Notes under the pieces: generated by a model
Seen by the model: the letters and a program-made list of their open reading frames with translations, nothing else
Databases searched by the model: none
What the model was told of the DNA's origin: nothing
In this document: piece after piece, positions 1-6,713 of the stretch
How the letters are laid out: each line of letters begins with the position of its first letter
How positions within the stretch are numbered: position 1 is the stretch's first letter
Translations under genes and position numbers: made by a program
Assembly: GCA_003553565.1 (NCBI GenBank)
Contig: PWER01000038.1
Coordinates: 1 to 32,077 of the forward strand
Direction of reading: 5' to 3'
Length of the DNA stretch: 32,077 bases
DNA from: Nitriliruptoria bacterium
GTDB taxonomy: Bacteria > Actinomycetota > Nitriliruptoria > Euzebyales > Egibacteraceae

Positions 1-1
1 G

Positions 2-163
2 GCCGGGGGCATCCTGGTGCTCTCCGAGCCCGACCAGCTCAGCTCGGACAGCCCGGTGGCGGCGCGGCTGTCCAACCCGCCCTACGAGGTCCGCCTGATC
101 GGCGGGAGCGCGGCGCTGTCCGACGAGGTCGAGCAGTCGGTGCGCGCCCTGGTTGGCGAGTGA
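2..163 (+). CDS. C-terminal fragment of a cell-wall-binding repeat 2 (CWB2) protein
   Basis: Only the last 53 residues are in the window; the start lies upstream. The readable end has the CWB2 (PF04122) pattern: a hydrophobic strand (ILVLSEPDQL), a helix with SPVAARL, the strand RLIGGSAAL with its characteristic I-G-G, then S-D-E-V-E and a final helix. In this family, tandem CWB2 repeats anchor extracellular proteins non-covalently to the cell wall, so a secreted or surface protein is expected. What the missing N-terminal part does cannot be told. The gene converges on the GGDEF/EAL gene with 7 bp between the stops. The family call is good; substrate and function are unknown. Confidence 0.75.
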   Translation, partial: AGGILVLSEPDQLSSDSPVAARLSNPPYEVRLIGGSAALSDEVEQSVRALVGE

Positions 164-170
164 GCCCGCG

Positions 171-2993
171 TCAGGCGGCCTGTGAGCGCCGCAGCGCCGG
201 ATGCAGCTGCGGCTGCGGCGCGCCGAGGAGGTAGCCGGCGCCGGTGTCGCACCCGAGCGCCCGCAGCGCCCGGTGCTGCTCGGCGCGCTCGATCCCCTCG
301 CCCGAGGCGGTGGCGCCCAGCGCGTGGGCCAGACGCACGATCGTCTCGACGATGGCGCGCCCCTGGGAGGTGTGGAGCTGGGCGATGAACTGGCGGTCGA
401 TCTTGAGCACGTCCAGCGGGAAGCCCTGCAGCGCCGCCATCGAGGAGTAGCCGGTCCCGAAGTCGTCCAGGGCGATGCGCACGCCGTGGTGGCGCAGGCG
501 CTCGAGCTGGGCACGCACAGCCTTGTCGTGGTCGAGCACGGTCCGCTCGGTGATCTCCACACCCAGGCGCTGGGGTGCCACGCCGTGGTGAGCGAGCGCG
601 TCCAGGATCGTGGTGGCCAGGTCGCTGCCGAGCAGCTGCGGCGCGGCGACGTTGACCCACGCCACCGGGCCGTCCTGCCCGTGGGTGGCGCCCAGCAGCC
701 GGCACGTCTCGGTGATCACCCAGGCGCCGATCGGCACGATCAGCCCGGTCTCCTCGGCCAGCTCGATGAACGCGCCGGGACCCAGCAGGCCCCGCGTCGG
801 GTGCTGCCAGCGCAGCAGCGCCTCGCTGCCTGCCAGCGCGCCGTCGCCCAGGTCGAAGATGGGCTGGTGATGCAGCACCATCTGGGAGCCGTCCTTGGTC
901 TCGACCAGGTCGCGTTCGAGCTCGAAGCGCTCGCGCACGGCCTCGTGCAGGCGCTCGTCGAAGGCGGTGAGCGCCCCGCGACCGGACCGCTTGGCGGTGT
1001 ACAGCGCGGAGTCGGCCTGCCGCAGCAGAGTCGCGGCGTCCTGGCCCTGACCGGCGTGCGCGACCCCGACGCTGGCAGACAGCGCCACGCGACCGTCGCC
1101 GACCTCGAGGGGCGCGGTGAGCCGCTCCTGCACCGCGTGGGCAAAGGCCAGTGAGGCCTGGCCATCGTCGTCGTCGACCAGCACGGCGAACTCGTCGCCG
1201 TCGAAGCGGGCCAGCGCCCGCGTCTGACCCTCCTGCTGGCGCAGGCGCTCGGCCACGGTTTGCAGCACCTGGTCGCCGGTCTCGTGCCCGAGGGTGTCGT
1301 TGACGAGCTTGAGGCCGTCGAGGTCGAGCAGCACCAGCCCGACGCGCTCGCCGTGGTCGAGCGCGTCGGCCAGTCGCTGCTCCAGCGCGCGGCGGTTGTG
1401 CAGCAGCGTGAGGTCGTCGTGCTCGGCGAGGAAGGCGAGCTCGGCTCGGGCAGCCTCCGCGGTGGCGCGCGCGTGGCGCTCGGAGGCCAGCAGCCCGTCG
1501 AGCTGCTGGCGAGCCTGCACTCGCTCGGTGGCGTCGTGGAAGGAGGCGGCGACGCCCTCCTCGGAGGTGAACACCCGCACGTGGTACCAGCGCTCGCAGC
1601 CCGGTCGTGGATGGTGGTAGTCGAACGCGGAGTGGTGGCCCTCCAGGGCCTTGCGGATTGCGGTGTCCAGGCGCGTGCCGACCGTCTCGGGGAACGCCTC
1701 CCGGAACGGGGTTGCATGGAGCTCCTCGCGGGTGCGCCCCAGCAGCTGCTCGGCGGAGGCGTTGAGGAACGTGAAGCGGCCCTCGTGGTCCAGCGCCAGG
1801 TAGGCGTCGGTGATGCTGTCAAGCGTGCGCGTGAGCTGCTCGCCACGGGTGACGCGGTCGGTGAGGTCCATCAGGACGCCGGTCAGGGTGCGCCGCTGGT
1901 GCCGGTGATCGCCATCCACGCGAGCGCGGACCAGCAGCCAGCGCACCGCGCCCGAGTCCAGTGGCACCCGGAACGTCCGCTCGTAGCCCACGTCGTGCTC
2001 GAGGGCGTCCCGCAGCGCTCGCCGCACGTGCTCGCGGTCCTCGGGGTGGATGAGCTCCAGGGAGCCTTCCACGCTGGGCGTCGGCGCCTCATCGGGCAGC
2101 CCGAGCAGGGCACGGGCGCGCGCGTCCAGGTGCAGCGTCGCCGTCGCCAGGTCGGCCCACCACACGCCGAGGTCGGCTGCGTCCAGCGCCAGGCGCAGCT
2201 GCTGGTCCTTGTGCTCGAGGGCGCGACGGGTGCGCTCCTGGCCGGTGATGTCGCGCGCGCCGAGGGCGATGCCGCGCAGCGCCGGATCGTCGCGGCCGTC
2301 GTGGACCGCCAGCTCCACCCACCGCCACGCCCCGTCGGCCCGTCGCAGCCGCAGCCGCTGCGCCTCGCCGTCGTGGTCGCGCGGCGCGCGCAGCACGGCC
2401 GAGGCAGCTTGCCGGTCCTCGGGATGGACCAGGTCAGCGAGCGCGGTCTCCCCGGCAGGCCAGTCGCCGAGGAAGCTGCGTGCGCCACGGCTGAGGTGGT
2501 GGAGCGTCCCTTCGGCGTCGGCCAGCAGCAGCACGTTGCGCCCAGCGTGGCCGACCGCAGCACGCAACGCGTCACGTGACACCTCGTCGGTGACGTCGCG
2601 CTGGACGCTGACGTGGTGGGTGATGGTGCCGTCGCCGCGGCGCAGCGGCTGGGTGTCGGCGTGGATCCATATGCGGGAGCCGTCGGCGCGGCGGTTCAGC
2701 AGCAGGCTGCGCACCGGCTCGCCGCGCTCGAGGCCGGCGCGCAGCCGCGCGAGCTCGCCGGGGTCGGTCTCCTCGGTCTGCATGACCCATGGGCTCTGGC
2801 CGCGCAGCGCTGCGAGCGAGAACCCGGTCATCGCCGCGTGCGCGGCGTTGGTGTAGACGATGCGCGGGCCAGGGGCGTCCAACGTCGCGTCGGTGACCAT
2901 AACGGCCTCGGGGTGGCGCGCGAGCACCTCGGCCAGAGGCACCTCGTCGGGCGGTGCCTCCGTGATCGGTTCGGATGGTGTCAGGTCGCGCAT
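171..2993 (-). CDS. PAS-PAS-PAS-PAS-GGDEF-EAL c-di-GMP signalling protein
   Basis: The 940-residue protein has no obvious membrane segment or signal peptide. Four PAS-type sensor domains are visible at about residues 20-138, 145-253, 260-380 and 385-493, several followed by PAC-like ends (VSVQRDVT, ALGARDIT, GVLMDLTD). A GGDEF domain follows at about 525-680 and an EAL domain at about 695-930. The EAL domain keeps EALLRW, a motif Asn (WVNVA), EITE, LDDFGTGYSS, LKIDRQF and GEGIE, so c-di-GMP phosphodiesterase activity is likely. The GGDEF signature reads DGDEF, with the first Gly changed, and no RxxD inhibitory site precedes it, so cyclase activity is uncertain; the LDLDGLKLVND metal/base-binding segment is intact. 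The ATG is preceded by GGGGAG. Input signals for the PAS domains are not evident. Net predicted role: a cytosolic sensor that tunes c-di-GMP, probably mainly by degradation. Confidence 0.93.
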   Translation of the reverse strand: MRDLTPSEPITEAPPDEVPLAEVLARHPEAVMVTDATLDAPGPRIVYTNAAHAAMTGFSLAALRGQSPWVMQTEETDPGELARLRAGLERGEPVRSLLLNRRADGSRIWIHADTQPLRRGDGTITHHVSVQRDVTDEVSRDALRAAVGHAGRNVLLLADAEGTLHHLSRGARSFLGDWPAGETALADLVHPEDRQAASAVLRAPRDHDGEAQRLRLRRADGAWRWVELAVHDGRDDPALRGIALGARDITGQERTRRALEHKDQQLRLALDAADLGVWWADLATATLHLDARARALLGLPDEAPTPSVEGSLELIHPEDREHVRRALRDALEHDVGYERTFRVPLDSGAVRWLLVRARVDGDHRHQRRTLTGVLMDLTDRVTRGEQLTRTLDSITDAYLALDHEGRFTFLNASAEQLLGRTREELHATPFREAFPETVGTRLDTAIRKALEGHHSAFDYHHPRPGCERWYHVRVFTSEEGVAASFHDATERVQARQQLDGLLASERHARATAEAARAELAFLAEHDDLTLLHNRRALEQRLADALDHGERVGLVLLDLDGLKLVNDTLGHETGDQVLQTVAERLRQQEGQTRALARFDGDEFAVLVDDDDGQASLAFAHAVQERLTAPLEVGDGRVALSASVGVAHAGQGQDAATLLRQADSALYTAKRSGRGALTAFDERLHEAVRERFELERDLVETKDGSQMVLHHQPIFDLGDGALAGSEALLRWQHPTRGLLGPGAFIELAEETGLIVPIGAWVITETCRLLGATHGQDGPVAWVNVAAPQLLGSDLATTILDALAHHGVAPQRLGVEITERTVLDHDKAVRAQLERLRHHGVRIALDDFGTGYSSMAALQGFPLDVLKIDRQFIAQLHTSQGRAIVETIVRLAHALGATASGEGIERAEQHRALRALGCDTGAGYLLGAPQPQLHPALRRSQAA

Positions 2994-3300
2994 CCCGCCT
3001 GCTCCCCTGGGGCCGTGCGCCGGGCCTGAGCCCTGTCGGCGCCGCAGCGCTGCGCTGCAGTGCGGTAGCCCGGGTCAGACGACCGTGATCGCCGGGACCT
3101 GGCTGTCCGACGAAGCGGACCTGTGGACGTGGCGCGAGCGGTCCTCCTCGGCGCGGCGAGCGGCGGTGATGTGCTGGCGCTCCCCGGAGGCGACGGCACG
3201 GCGGGGCCGGGGCCGGGGGCTGTGCTGACACCGGGCCACCTGGCGTCTCCGCGGGCGGCGCTGCCGCGCCCGAGCGGTGTGGACCAGAGGCAGGAACGTG
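2994..3300. other. Gene-free 307-bp interval between GGDEF/EAL gene and tRNA cluster
   Basis: This stretch holds the ribosome-binding site of the GGDEF/EAL gene (GGGGAG just upstream of its ATG on the minus strand) and GC-rich low-complexity sequence. Open frames here have no recognisable domain, and the one entering from the right is only the tRNA-Phe gene read as protein. I looked for a c-di-GMP riboswitch in the leader of the c-di-GMP enzyme and saw none. No clear TAnnnT promoter element stands out. Confidence 0.5.
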
Positions 3301-3376
3301 TGGTGGTCAGGGCAGGGGTCGAACCTGCGACCTCGCGATTTTCAGTCGCGCGCTCTACCAACTGAGCTACCTGACC
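3301..3376 (-). tRNA. tRNA-Phe (anticodon GAA)
   Basis: On the minus strand a full cloverleaf can be drawn: acceptor GGTCAGG/CCTGACC, D-arm GCTC...GAGC, anticodon stem CGCGA/TCGCG around loop CTGAAAA (GAA), T-arm GCAGG-TTCGACC-CCTGC, discriminator A, and an encoded CCA end. It is the last of three tRNAs in a minus-strand cluster. Confidence 0.97.
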
Positions 3377-3429
3377 AGCGCATCGCAGCAGTGGCGATGC
3401 GTACAGGCCGACGCTGGGGCGCCGACCTG

Positions 3430-3507
3430 TGGCGGACCTGACGGGATTTGAACCCGCGACCTCCTCCTTGACAGGGAGGTGAGCACTCCAGGCTGCTCCA
3501 CAGGTCC
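3430..3507 (-). tRNA. tRNA-Asp (anticodon GTC)
   Basis: The minus strand folds as acceptor GGACCTG/CAGGTCC, anticodon stem CCTCC/GGAGG around CTGTCAA (GTC), T-loop GGTTCAAATCC, discriminator G as usual for Asp, and an encoded CCA. It lies between tRNA-Lys and tRNA-Phe. Confidence 0.97.
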
Positions 3508-3522
3508 TTGGTTGCTGGTTCG

Positions 3523-3594
3523 AGGGCCGTGCAGGGCTCGAACCTGCTCCGCCGGATTAAAAGTCCGGAGCTCTGCCAGTTGAGCTAACGGCCC
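3523..3594 (-). tRNA. tRNA-Lys (anticodon TTT)
   Basis: The minus strand gives acceptor GGGCCGT/ACGGCCC, D-arm GCTC...GAGC, anticodon stem CCGGA/TCCGG around CTTTTAA (TTT), a 4-nt variable loop and T-arm GCAGG-TTCGAGC-CCTGC. Unlike its two neighbours it has no encoded CCA (the next bases are CGA), and the discriminator reads T where bacterial tRNA-Lys normally has A. It is first in transcription order. Confidence 0.92.
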
Positions 3595-3605
3595 AGAGAT
3601 GCGCC

Positions 3606-3611
3606 ACGGTA
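3606..3611 (-). promoter_or_regulatory. Candidate -10 element for the tRNA cluster
   Basis: TACCGT on the minus strand lies 11 nt before the 5' end of tRNA-Lys, as expected for a tRNA operon promoter with a very short leader. A second TACACT lies further up (complement of 3644-3649). No convincing -35 box is visible for either. Confidence 0.4.
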
Positions 3612-3676
3612 GCAGCGCCCCTGTTCCGCCGGAGCGATGCGGGAGTGTACCCATCCCAGCCGGCGCGCGCATCCCC

Positions 3677-4111
3677 TCACGCCTCGTGCTGGCACGCCGC
3701 GCACACGCCGTGGACCACCAGATCCACCGACTCGGCGCGGAACCCGTGCGCGTCACCGAGGTGGGCGCGGACCTGGCGGACCGTGTCGCCGGCGTGGTGG
3801 GTCACCGAGCGGCAGCGCAGGCAGTGCAGGTGGTAGGCGTCCTCGCCGTGGGCGAGCTCCCAGTAGCCGCGCCCGTCGCCGAGGCGCACCTCGTGGGCCA
3901 GCCCCAGCTCGCCCAGCAGCTGCAGCGTCCGGTAGACGCTGGCGAGGTTGACCTCGGGGGTGTGGGCGGCGGCGAGCTCGTGGATGCGGTCGGCCGGCAG
4001 GTGCTCGGTGGCCTCGGCCAGCACCGTGAGGACCGCGCGGCGCGGCGCGGTCAGCCGATGGCCGGCCTCGCGGAGCTGCTCGGCGAGCTGTTCCACGCCC
4101 CCATCATGCAT
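3677..4111 (-). CDS. Fur-family metal-responsive transcriptional repressor
   Basis: The 144-residue protein matches the usual Fur-family size. An N-terminal winged helix (HRLTAPRRAVLTVL, then NLASVYRTLQLL as recognition segment) is followed by the dimerisation domain with the regulatory-metal motif HLHC (residues 94-97) and the structural zinc pairs C97-x2-C100 and C137-x2-C140. Family members sense Fe, Zn, Mn or peroxide; the sequence does not let me choose between Fur, Zur and PerR. It is divergent from mshD with only 26 bp between the starts, where two -10-like hexamers overlap head to head, so autoregulation that also affects mshD is plausible. No metal-uptake or peroxide-defence gene is adjacent. 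Confidence 0.92.
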   Translation of the reverse strand: MHDGGVEQLAEQLREAGHRLTAPRRAVLTVLAEATEHLPADRIHELAAAHTPEVNLASVYRTLQLLGELGLAHEVRLGDGRGYWELAHGEDAYHLHCLRCRSVTHHAGDTVRQVRAHLGDAHGFRAESVDLVVHGVCAACQHEA

Positions 4112-4120
4112 CGGCCGAGG

Positions 4121-4126
4121 TGCCTA
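4121..4126 (-). promoter_or_regulatory. Candidate -10 element for the fur-family gene
   Basis: TAGGCA on the minus strand lies 9 nt before the ATG at 4111 and shares the palindrome CCTAGG (4123-4128) with the mshD -10 on the other strand. It lacks the terminal T of a good -10, so support is modest. Confidence 0.35.
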
Positions 4127-4130
4127 GGCT
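4125..4130 (+). promoter_or_regulatory. Leaderless-type -10 element for mshD
   Basis: TAGGCT lies 7 nt before ATG 4138, the spacing expected when transcription starts on or next to the start codon. No Shine-Dalgarno sequence is present between them. Confidence 0.6.
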
Positions 4131-4137
4131 TGCGTCC

Positions 4138-5163
4138 ATGGATGCGGTCGAGACGGTGGACGCCCCCCCGGCGCGGACGCGTGCCCTGGTCGGCGAGCTC
4201 TCGCAGCGGCTCGGTGGTGAGCGCCACGCGCTGAGCGAGCGCAAGGTCGCTGTGCTCGAGGAGCGTGACGCGGCCGCGTGCACGCTGCTGCTGCGCCGTG
4301 CAGCGCCTGCATCGGGTGACGCGGTCACCAAGAGCGCTGCTACCGCCGAGGGGGTCGCGGCCGCGGCGGTGCTGCGCTGGGAGCAGACCCGCCAGGACGC
4401 CCCGGGCGCCGCGCCCGCCGCACAGGTGGCAGATGACGACGCGGCGCCGGTGGCCACCGCCGAGCTGCTGGCCGACGACCCCGCCGATGGACGACCGCTG
4501 CTGGAGGCGGCCGAGCGCGCCGTGGCCCACCGCGGGGGCGGGCAGCTGCACGTGTGGGCCTACGACGACGCCATGGCGCAGGTGATCGCCCAGGCCGACT
4601 ACCGGCCGGTGCGCCGGCTGCTGCTCCAGCAGCGCGGGCTCGAGCAGGCGCCGGCCGCGCCGCGCTGGCCGCAGGGGGTGACGGTGAGCCCCTTCCGGCC
4701 CGGGCAGGACGAGGACGCCCTGCTCGCGGTCAACAACCGCGCGTTCGCCACCCACCCCGAGCAGGGCGGGCTGGACCGCCAGGACCTGGCCGCCCGCACC
4801 GCCGCCCCCTGGTTCGACTCCGAGGACGTGCGCTGCGCCTGGCGCGACGGCGTCCTGCTGGGGTTCCACTGGCTCAAGCGCCACCCGGTGGGTGCTGCCG
4901 AGGTGCCTGGACGCGAGCCGCTGGGCGAGGTCTATGTGCTCGCGGTGGACCCGCAGGCGCAGGGCCTGGGCCTGGGGCGGGCGCTGCTGCGCCACGGGCT
5001 GTCACATCTGCGCACGCGCGGCTGCGTCGAGGCGGTGCTGTTCGTCGAGGCCGACGACCTCGCCGTCGGCCTCTACGCGAGCGAGGGCTTCGCCACGCGG
5101 CGGGCGCACACGTGCTATGCCCGCGAGCTCGGCGCGGAGGCGCCCTCACCGCGAGGCCCGTGA
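4138..5163 (+). CDS. mshD: Mycothiol synthase MshD (tandem GNAT acetyltransferase)
   Basis: MshD acetylates Cys-GlcN-Ins with acetyl-CoA in the last step of mycothiol synthesis in the cytosol. The protein has 341 residues from ATG 4138, slightly longer than the usual 300-320. The N-terminal half (about 1-165) is the degenerate GNAT domain. The C-terminal half has the MshD hallmarks NNRAFATHPEQGG, APWFD, GFHWLK, then LGEVYVLAVDPQAQGLGLG (acetyl-CoA pyrophosphate loop Q-x-x-G-x-G, about 262-280) and LYASEGF. A GTG at 4120 would add six residues, but the TAGGCT element 7 nt upstream of ATG 4138 favours the shorter form. The next gene, converging on it, is glnR, the same neighbour as in mycobacteria (Rv0818/Rv0819). 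The two coding regions overlap by 49 bp at their 3' ends. Confidence 0.93.
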   Translation: MDAVETVDAPPARTRALVGELSQRLGGERHALSERKVAVLEERDAAACTLLLRRAAPASGDAVTKSAATAEGVAAAAVLRWEQTRQDAPGAAPAAQVADDDAAPVATAELLADDPADGRPLLEAAERAVAHRGGGQLHVWAYDDAMAQVIAQADYRPVRRLLLQQRGLEQAPAAPRWPQGVTVSPFRPGQDEDALLAVNNRAFATHPEQGGLDRQDLAARTAAPWFDSEDVRCAWRDGVLLGFHWLKRHPVGAAEVPGREPLGEVYVLAVDPQAQGLGLGRALLRHGLSHLRTRGCVEAVLFVEADDLAVGLYASEGFATRRAHTCYARELGAEAPSPRGP

Positions 5164-5816
5164 GGATCGAGCTTGTAGCCCACCCCGCGGACAGTGCTGA
5201 TGAGCGCGGCGTGCTCGGCGCCCAGCTTGGCGCGCAGGCGTCGGATGTGGACATCGACGGTTCGGGTGCCGCCGTAGTAGTCGTAGCCCCAGACCTCCTG
5301 GAGCAGCTGGCTGCGGGTGAACACCCGGTTGGGGTGGCGCGCCAGGTACTTGAGGAGCTCGAACTCGCGGAAGGTGAGGTCCAGCGGCCAGCCGCGCAGG
5401 CGCACCACGTAGGTGTCCTCATCGATGACGAGGTCGCCGAGCTCGACGCCGTGGCGGCGGTCCTCGACCTCGGGCCGGTCGGCTGCCAGGCGCAGCCGCG
5501 TCTCGACCTCGGCTGGCTGGGCGGTGGGCAGCATCCAGTCGTCGAACCCCCAGCTGCGCTTGAGCGCGGCCAGCGCCGCCTCAGCGACCACCACCACCAC
5601 CGGGGGGCACTCCTCGTGGTTGGACAGGCCCCGGCACGTGTGGGACGCGCCCGACAGGTTGCGGGTCGCGTCGACGAGCACCAGATCAGGCGGGTCGCTG
5701 CCCAGCGCCAGATCCGGCGCGAGCGCGGCGCTGGCCACCGAGTGGTCGAGGAACTCAAGCGCCGGCAGGAGGGACTTGCCGGCCTCCGGCGCATCCGACA
5801 GGACGAGCAAGCGCAC
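5115..5816 (-). CDS. glnR: GlnR-type orphan OmpR/PhoB-family response regulator
   Basis: GlnR is the global nitrogen regulator of many actinobacteria. The 233-residue protein has an atypical receiver (about 1-115): the usual N-terminal acidic pair is absent, but the central Asp is kept in LVDATRN. The winged-helix domain (about 130-225) carries DLTFREFELLKYLARHP, FTRSQLLQEVWGYDYYGG, TRTVDVHIRRLRAKLG and STVRGVGYK, nearly word for word the GlnR consensus. No histidine kinase gene is nearby, as expected for GlnR, which is thought to act without phosphorylation. The start is GTG 5816, preceded by GGGGG on the minus strand. Its last 16 codons lie inside mshD. No GlnR operator was identified in the window. 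Confidence 0.92.
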   Translation of the reverse strand: MRLLVLSDAPEAGKSLLPALEFLDHSVASAALAPDLALGSDPPDLVLVDATRNLSGASHTCRGLSNHEECPPVVVVVAEAALAALKRSWGFDDWMLPTAQPAEVETRLRLAADRPEVEDRRHGVELGDLVIDEDTYVVRLRGWPLDLTFREFELLKYLARHPNRVFTRSQLLQEVWGYDYYGGTRTVDVHIRRLRAKLGAEHAALISTVRGVGYKLDPHGPRGEGASAPSSRA

Positions 5817-5888
5817 GAGGAACCCCCGCCTGGGCCAGCTGACGCGGAAAACGGTAGCGGCTCGCGTCGAGGATCGCCATCAGCGCCC

Positions 5889-5894
5889 TAGACT
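5889..5894 (+). promoter_or_regulatory. Leaderless-type -10 element for the CdsA-like gene
   Basis: TAGACT lies 8 nt before the GTG start at 5903, with no Shine-Dalgarno between them, so a leaderless transcript is likely. Confidence 0.6.
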
Positions 5895-5902
5895 GCGCCC
5901 TC

Positions 5903-6694
5903 GTGACCCCAGCAGCGGTGGAGCCCTCCAGCTCTCCTGTGCGCGCCGCGGCATCCGGTGTGCTCGCGGTGGTGCTCGTCGTCGGCGCAGCCGCGCTCGA
6001 CCCGTGGGCGCTGGTCGGGCTCGTGGTCGTGCTCGGGGTGGGCGCGGTCGTCGACGGGGCCTCGCTGATCGAGCGCCACGCCGCTCGTCCGGTGCTGCCA
6101 GCCGTCCTGCTGCCGGTGGTGGGCCTACCGGTGCTGGCCGCCATGGACGCCGAGGGAGCCCTCGCGCTGCTCGGCGGCTGGTACGCCGTCACGTTCGTCG
6201 TGGCGGCCGTGCTGGCGCTGGTGGGCGGTCGGCGTCGCGGGGTGACGCTGGCGCTCGGTGCGACGATGGCGCTGGCGGGCCTCATCGGCCTCGGCGGCCT
6301 CGCGCTGGTGCTGCTGGTGGTCCGCGACGACGCGCTGGCCTGGCTCACGGCGCTGGCGGTGCTGGTCGTGGCCGCCGACGTGCCGCCGCGCCTGGCCGCG
6401 TGGCGCGGGCTCGACCGCACGCTGCGGGGCCTGGCCGCCCTGGCCGTGGTGGTCTTTGCGACCGCGGCGCTGGTCGGTGCGCTCGGTGAGGTGATGGCCG
6501 TGGGGGCGCTGGTCGGCATGGCCGCGGTCGTGCTCGTCGCCGCGCGCGCGGCCGCGGTGCTGTGGCCGGTCGCCGAGGCCGGTGTGCGCGGGCGCTGGAG
6601 CGGTGCGCTGGTCGGAGGGCACGTGCTGGCTGCGGTTGGCACGCTGCTGCTGGCCAGCCCCGTGGCCTACCTGCTGGTGCGCGTCCTCGCGTGA
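5903..6694 (+). CDS. Polytopic membrane protein, CdsA-like fold with eroded catalytic motif
   Basis: The 263-residue protein consists almost wholly of hydrophobic helices (about eight) separated by short loops, so it is an integral membrane protein. I do not recognise it with certainty. Its C-terminal 40 residues align by eye with the phosphatidate cytidylyltransferase (CdsA, PF01148) signature region: at residues about 226-246, GVRG...GGHVLAAVGT sits where CdsA has GVKD...GHGGVLDRxDS, followed by LLLASPVAYLL as in CdsA. The Asp and Arg residues of that signature are replaced by Gly or Ala, so it is probably not an active CDP-diacylglycerol synthase. The next gene starts 19 bp downstream on the same strand, suggesting an operon with the HTH-TusA regulator. 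An alternative is an unrelated membrane protein with chance similarity. Confidence 0.55.
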   Translation: MTPAAVEPSSSPVRAAASGVLAVVLVVGAAALDPWALVGLVVVLGVGAVVDGASLIERHAARPVLPAVLLPVVGLPVLAAMDAEGALALLGGWYAVTFVVAAVLALVGGRRRGVTLALGATMALAGLIGLGGLALVLLVVRDDALAWLTALAVLVVAADVPPRLAAWRGLDRTLRGLAALAVVVFATAALVGALGEVMAVGALVGMAAVVLVAARAAAVLWPVAEAGVRGRWSGALVGGHVLAAVGTLLLASPVAYLLVRVLA

Positions 6695-6713
6695 GCCCGG
6701 TGGAGGCATCCGC

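Noticed and set aside
2994-3300. c-di-GMP riboswitch upstream of the GGDEF/EAL gene
   Set aside because: No GEMM-like conserved core or tetraloop-receptor pattern could be found on the minus strand.
3123-3365. Small plus-strand ORF over tRNA-Phe
   Set aside because: The end of the predicted peptide is simply the antisense of the tRNA gene, a common annotation artefact.
3301-3594. tRNA cluster as an integration site of a mobile element
   Set aside because: No integrase, no repeated tRNA 3' end and no change in gene character on either side within the window.
4554-5891. Long open frame (445 codons) on the plus strand across mshD and glnR
   Set aside because: The translation is Arg/Pro/Ala-rich without domains and lies out of frame or antisense to two clearly recognised genes; it is a GC-content artefact.
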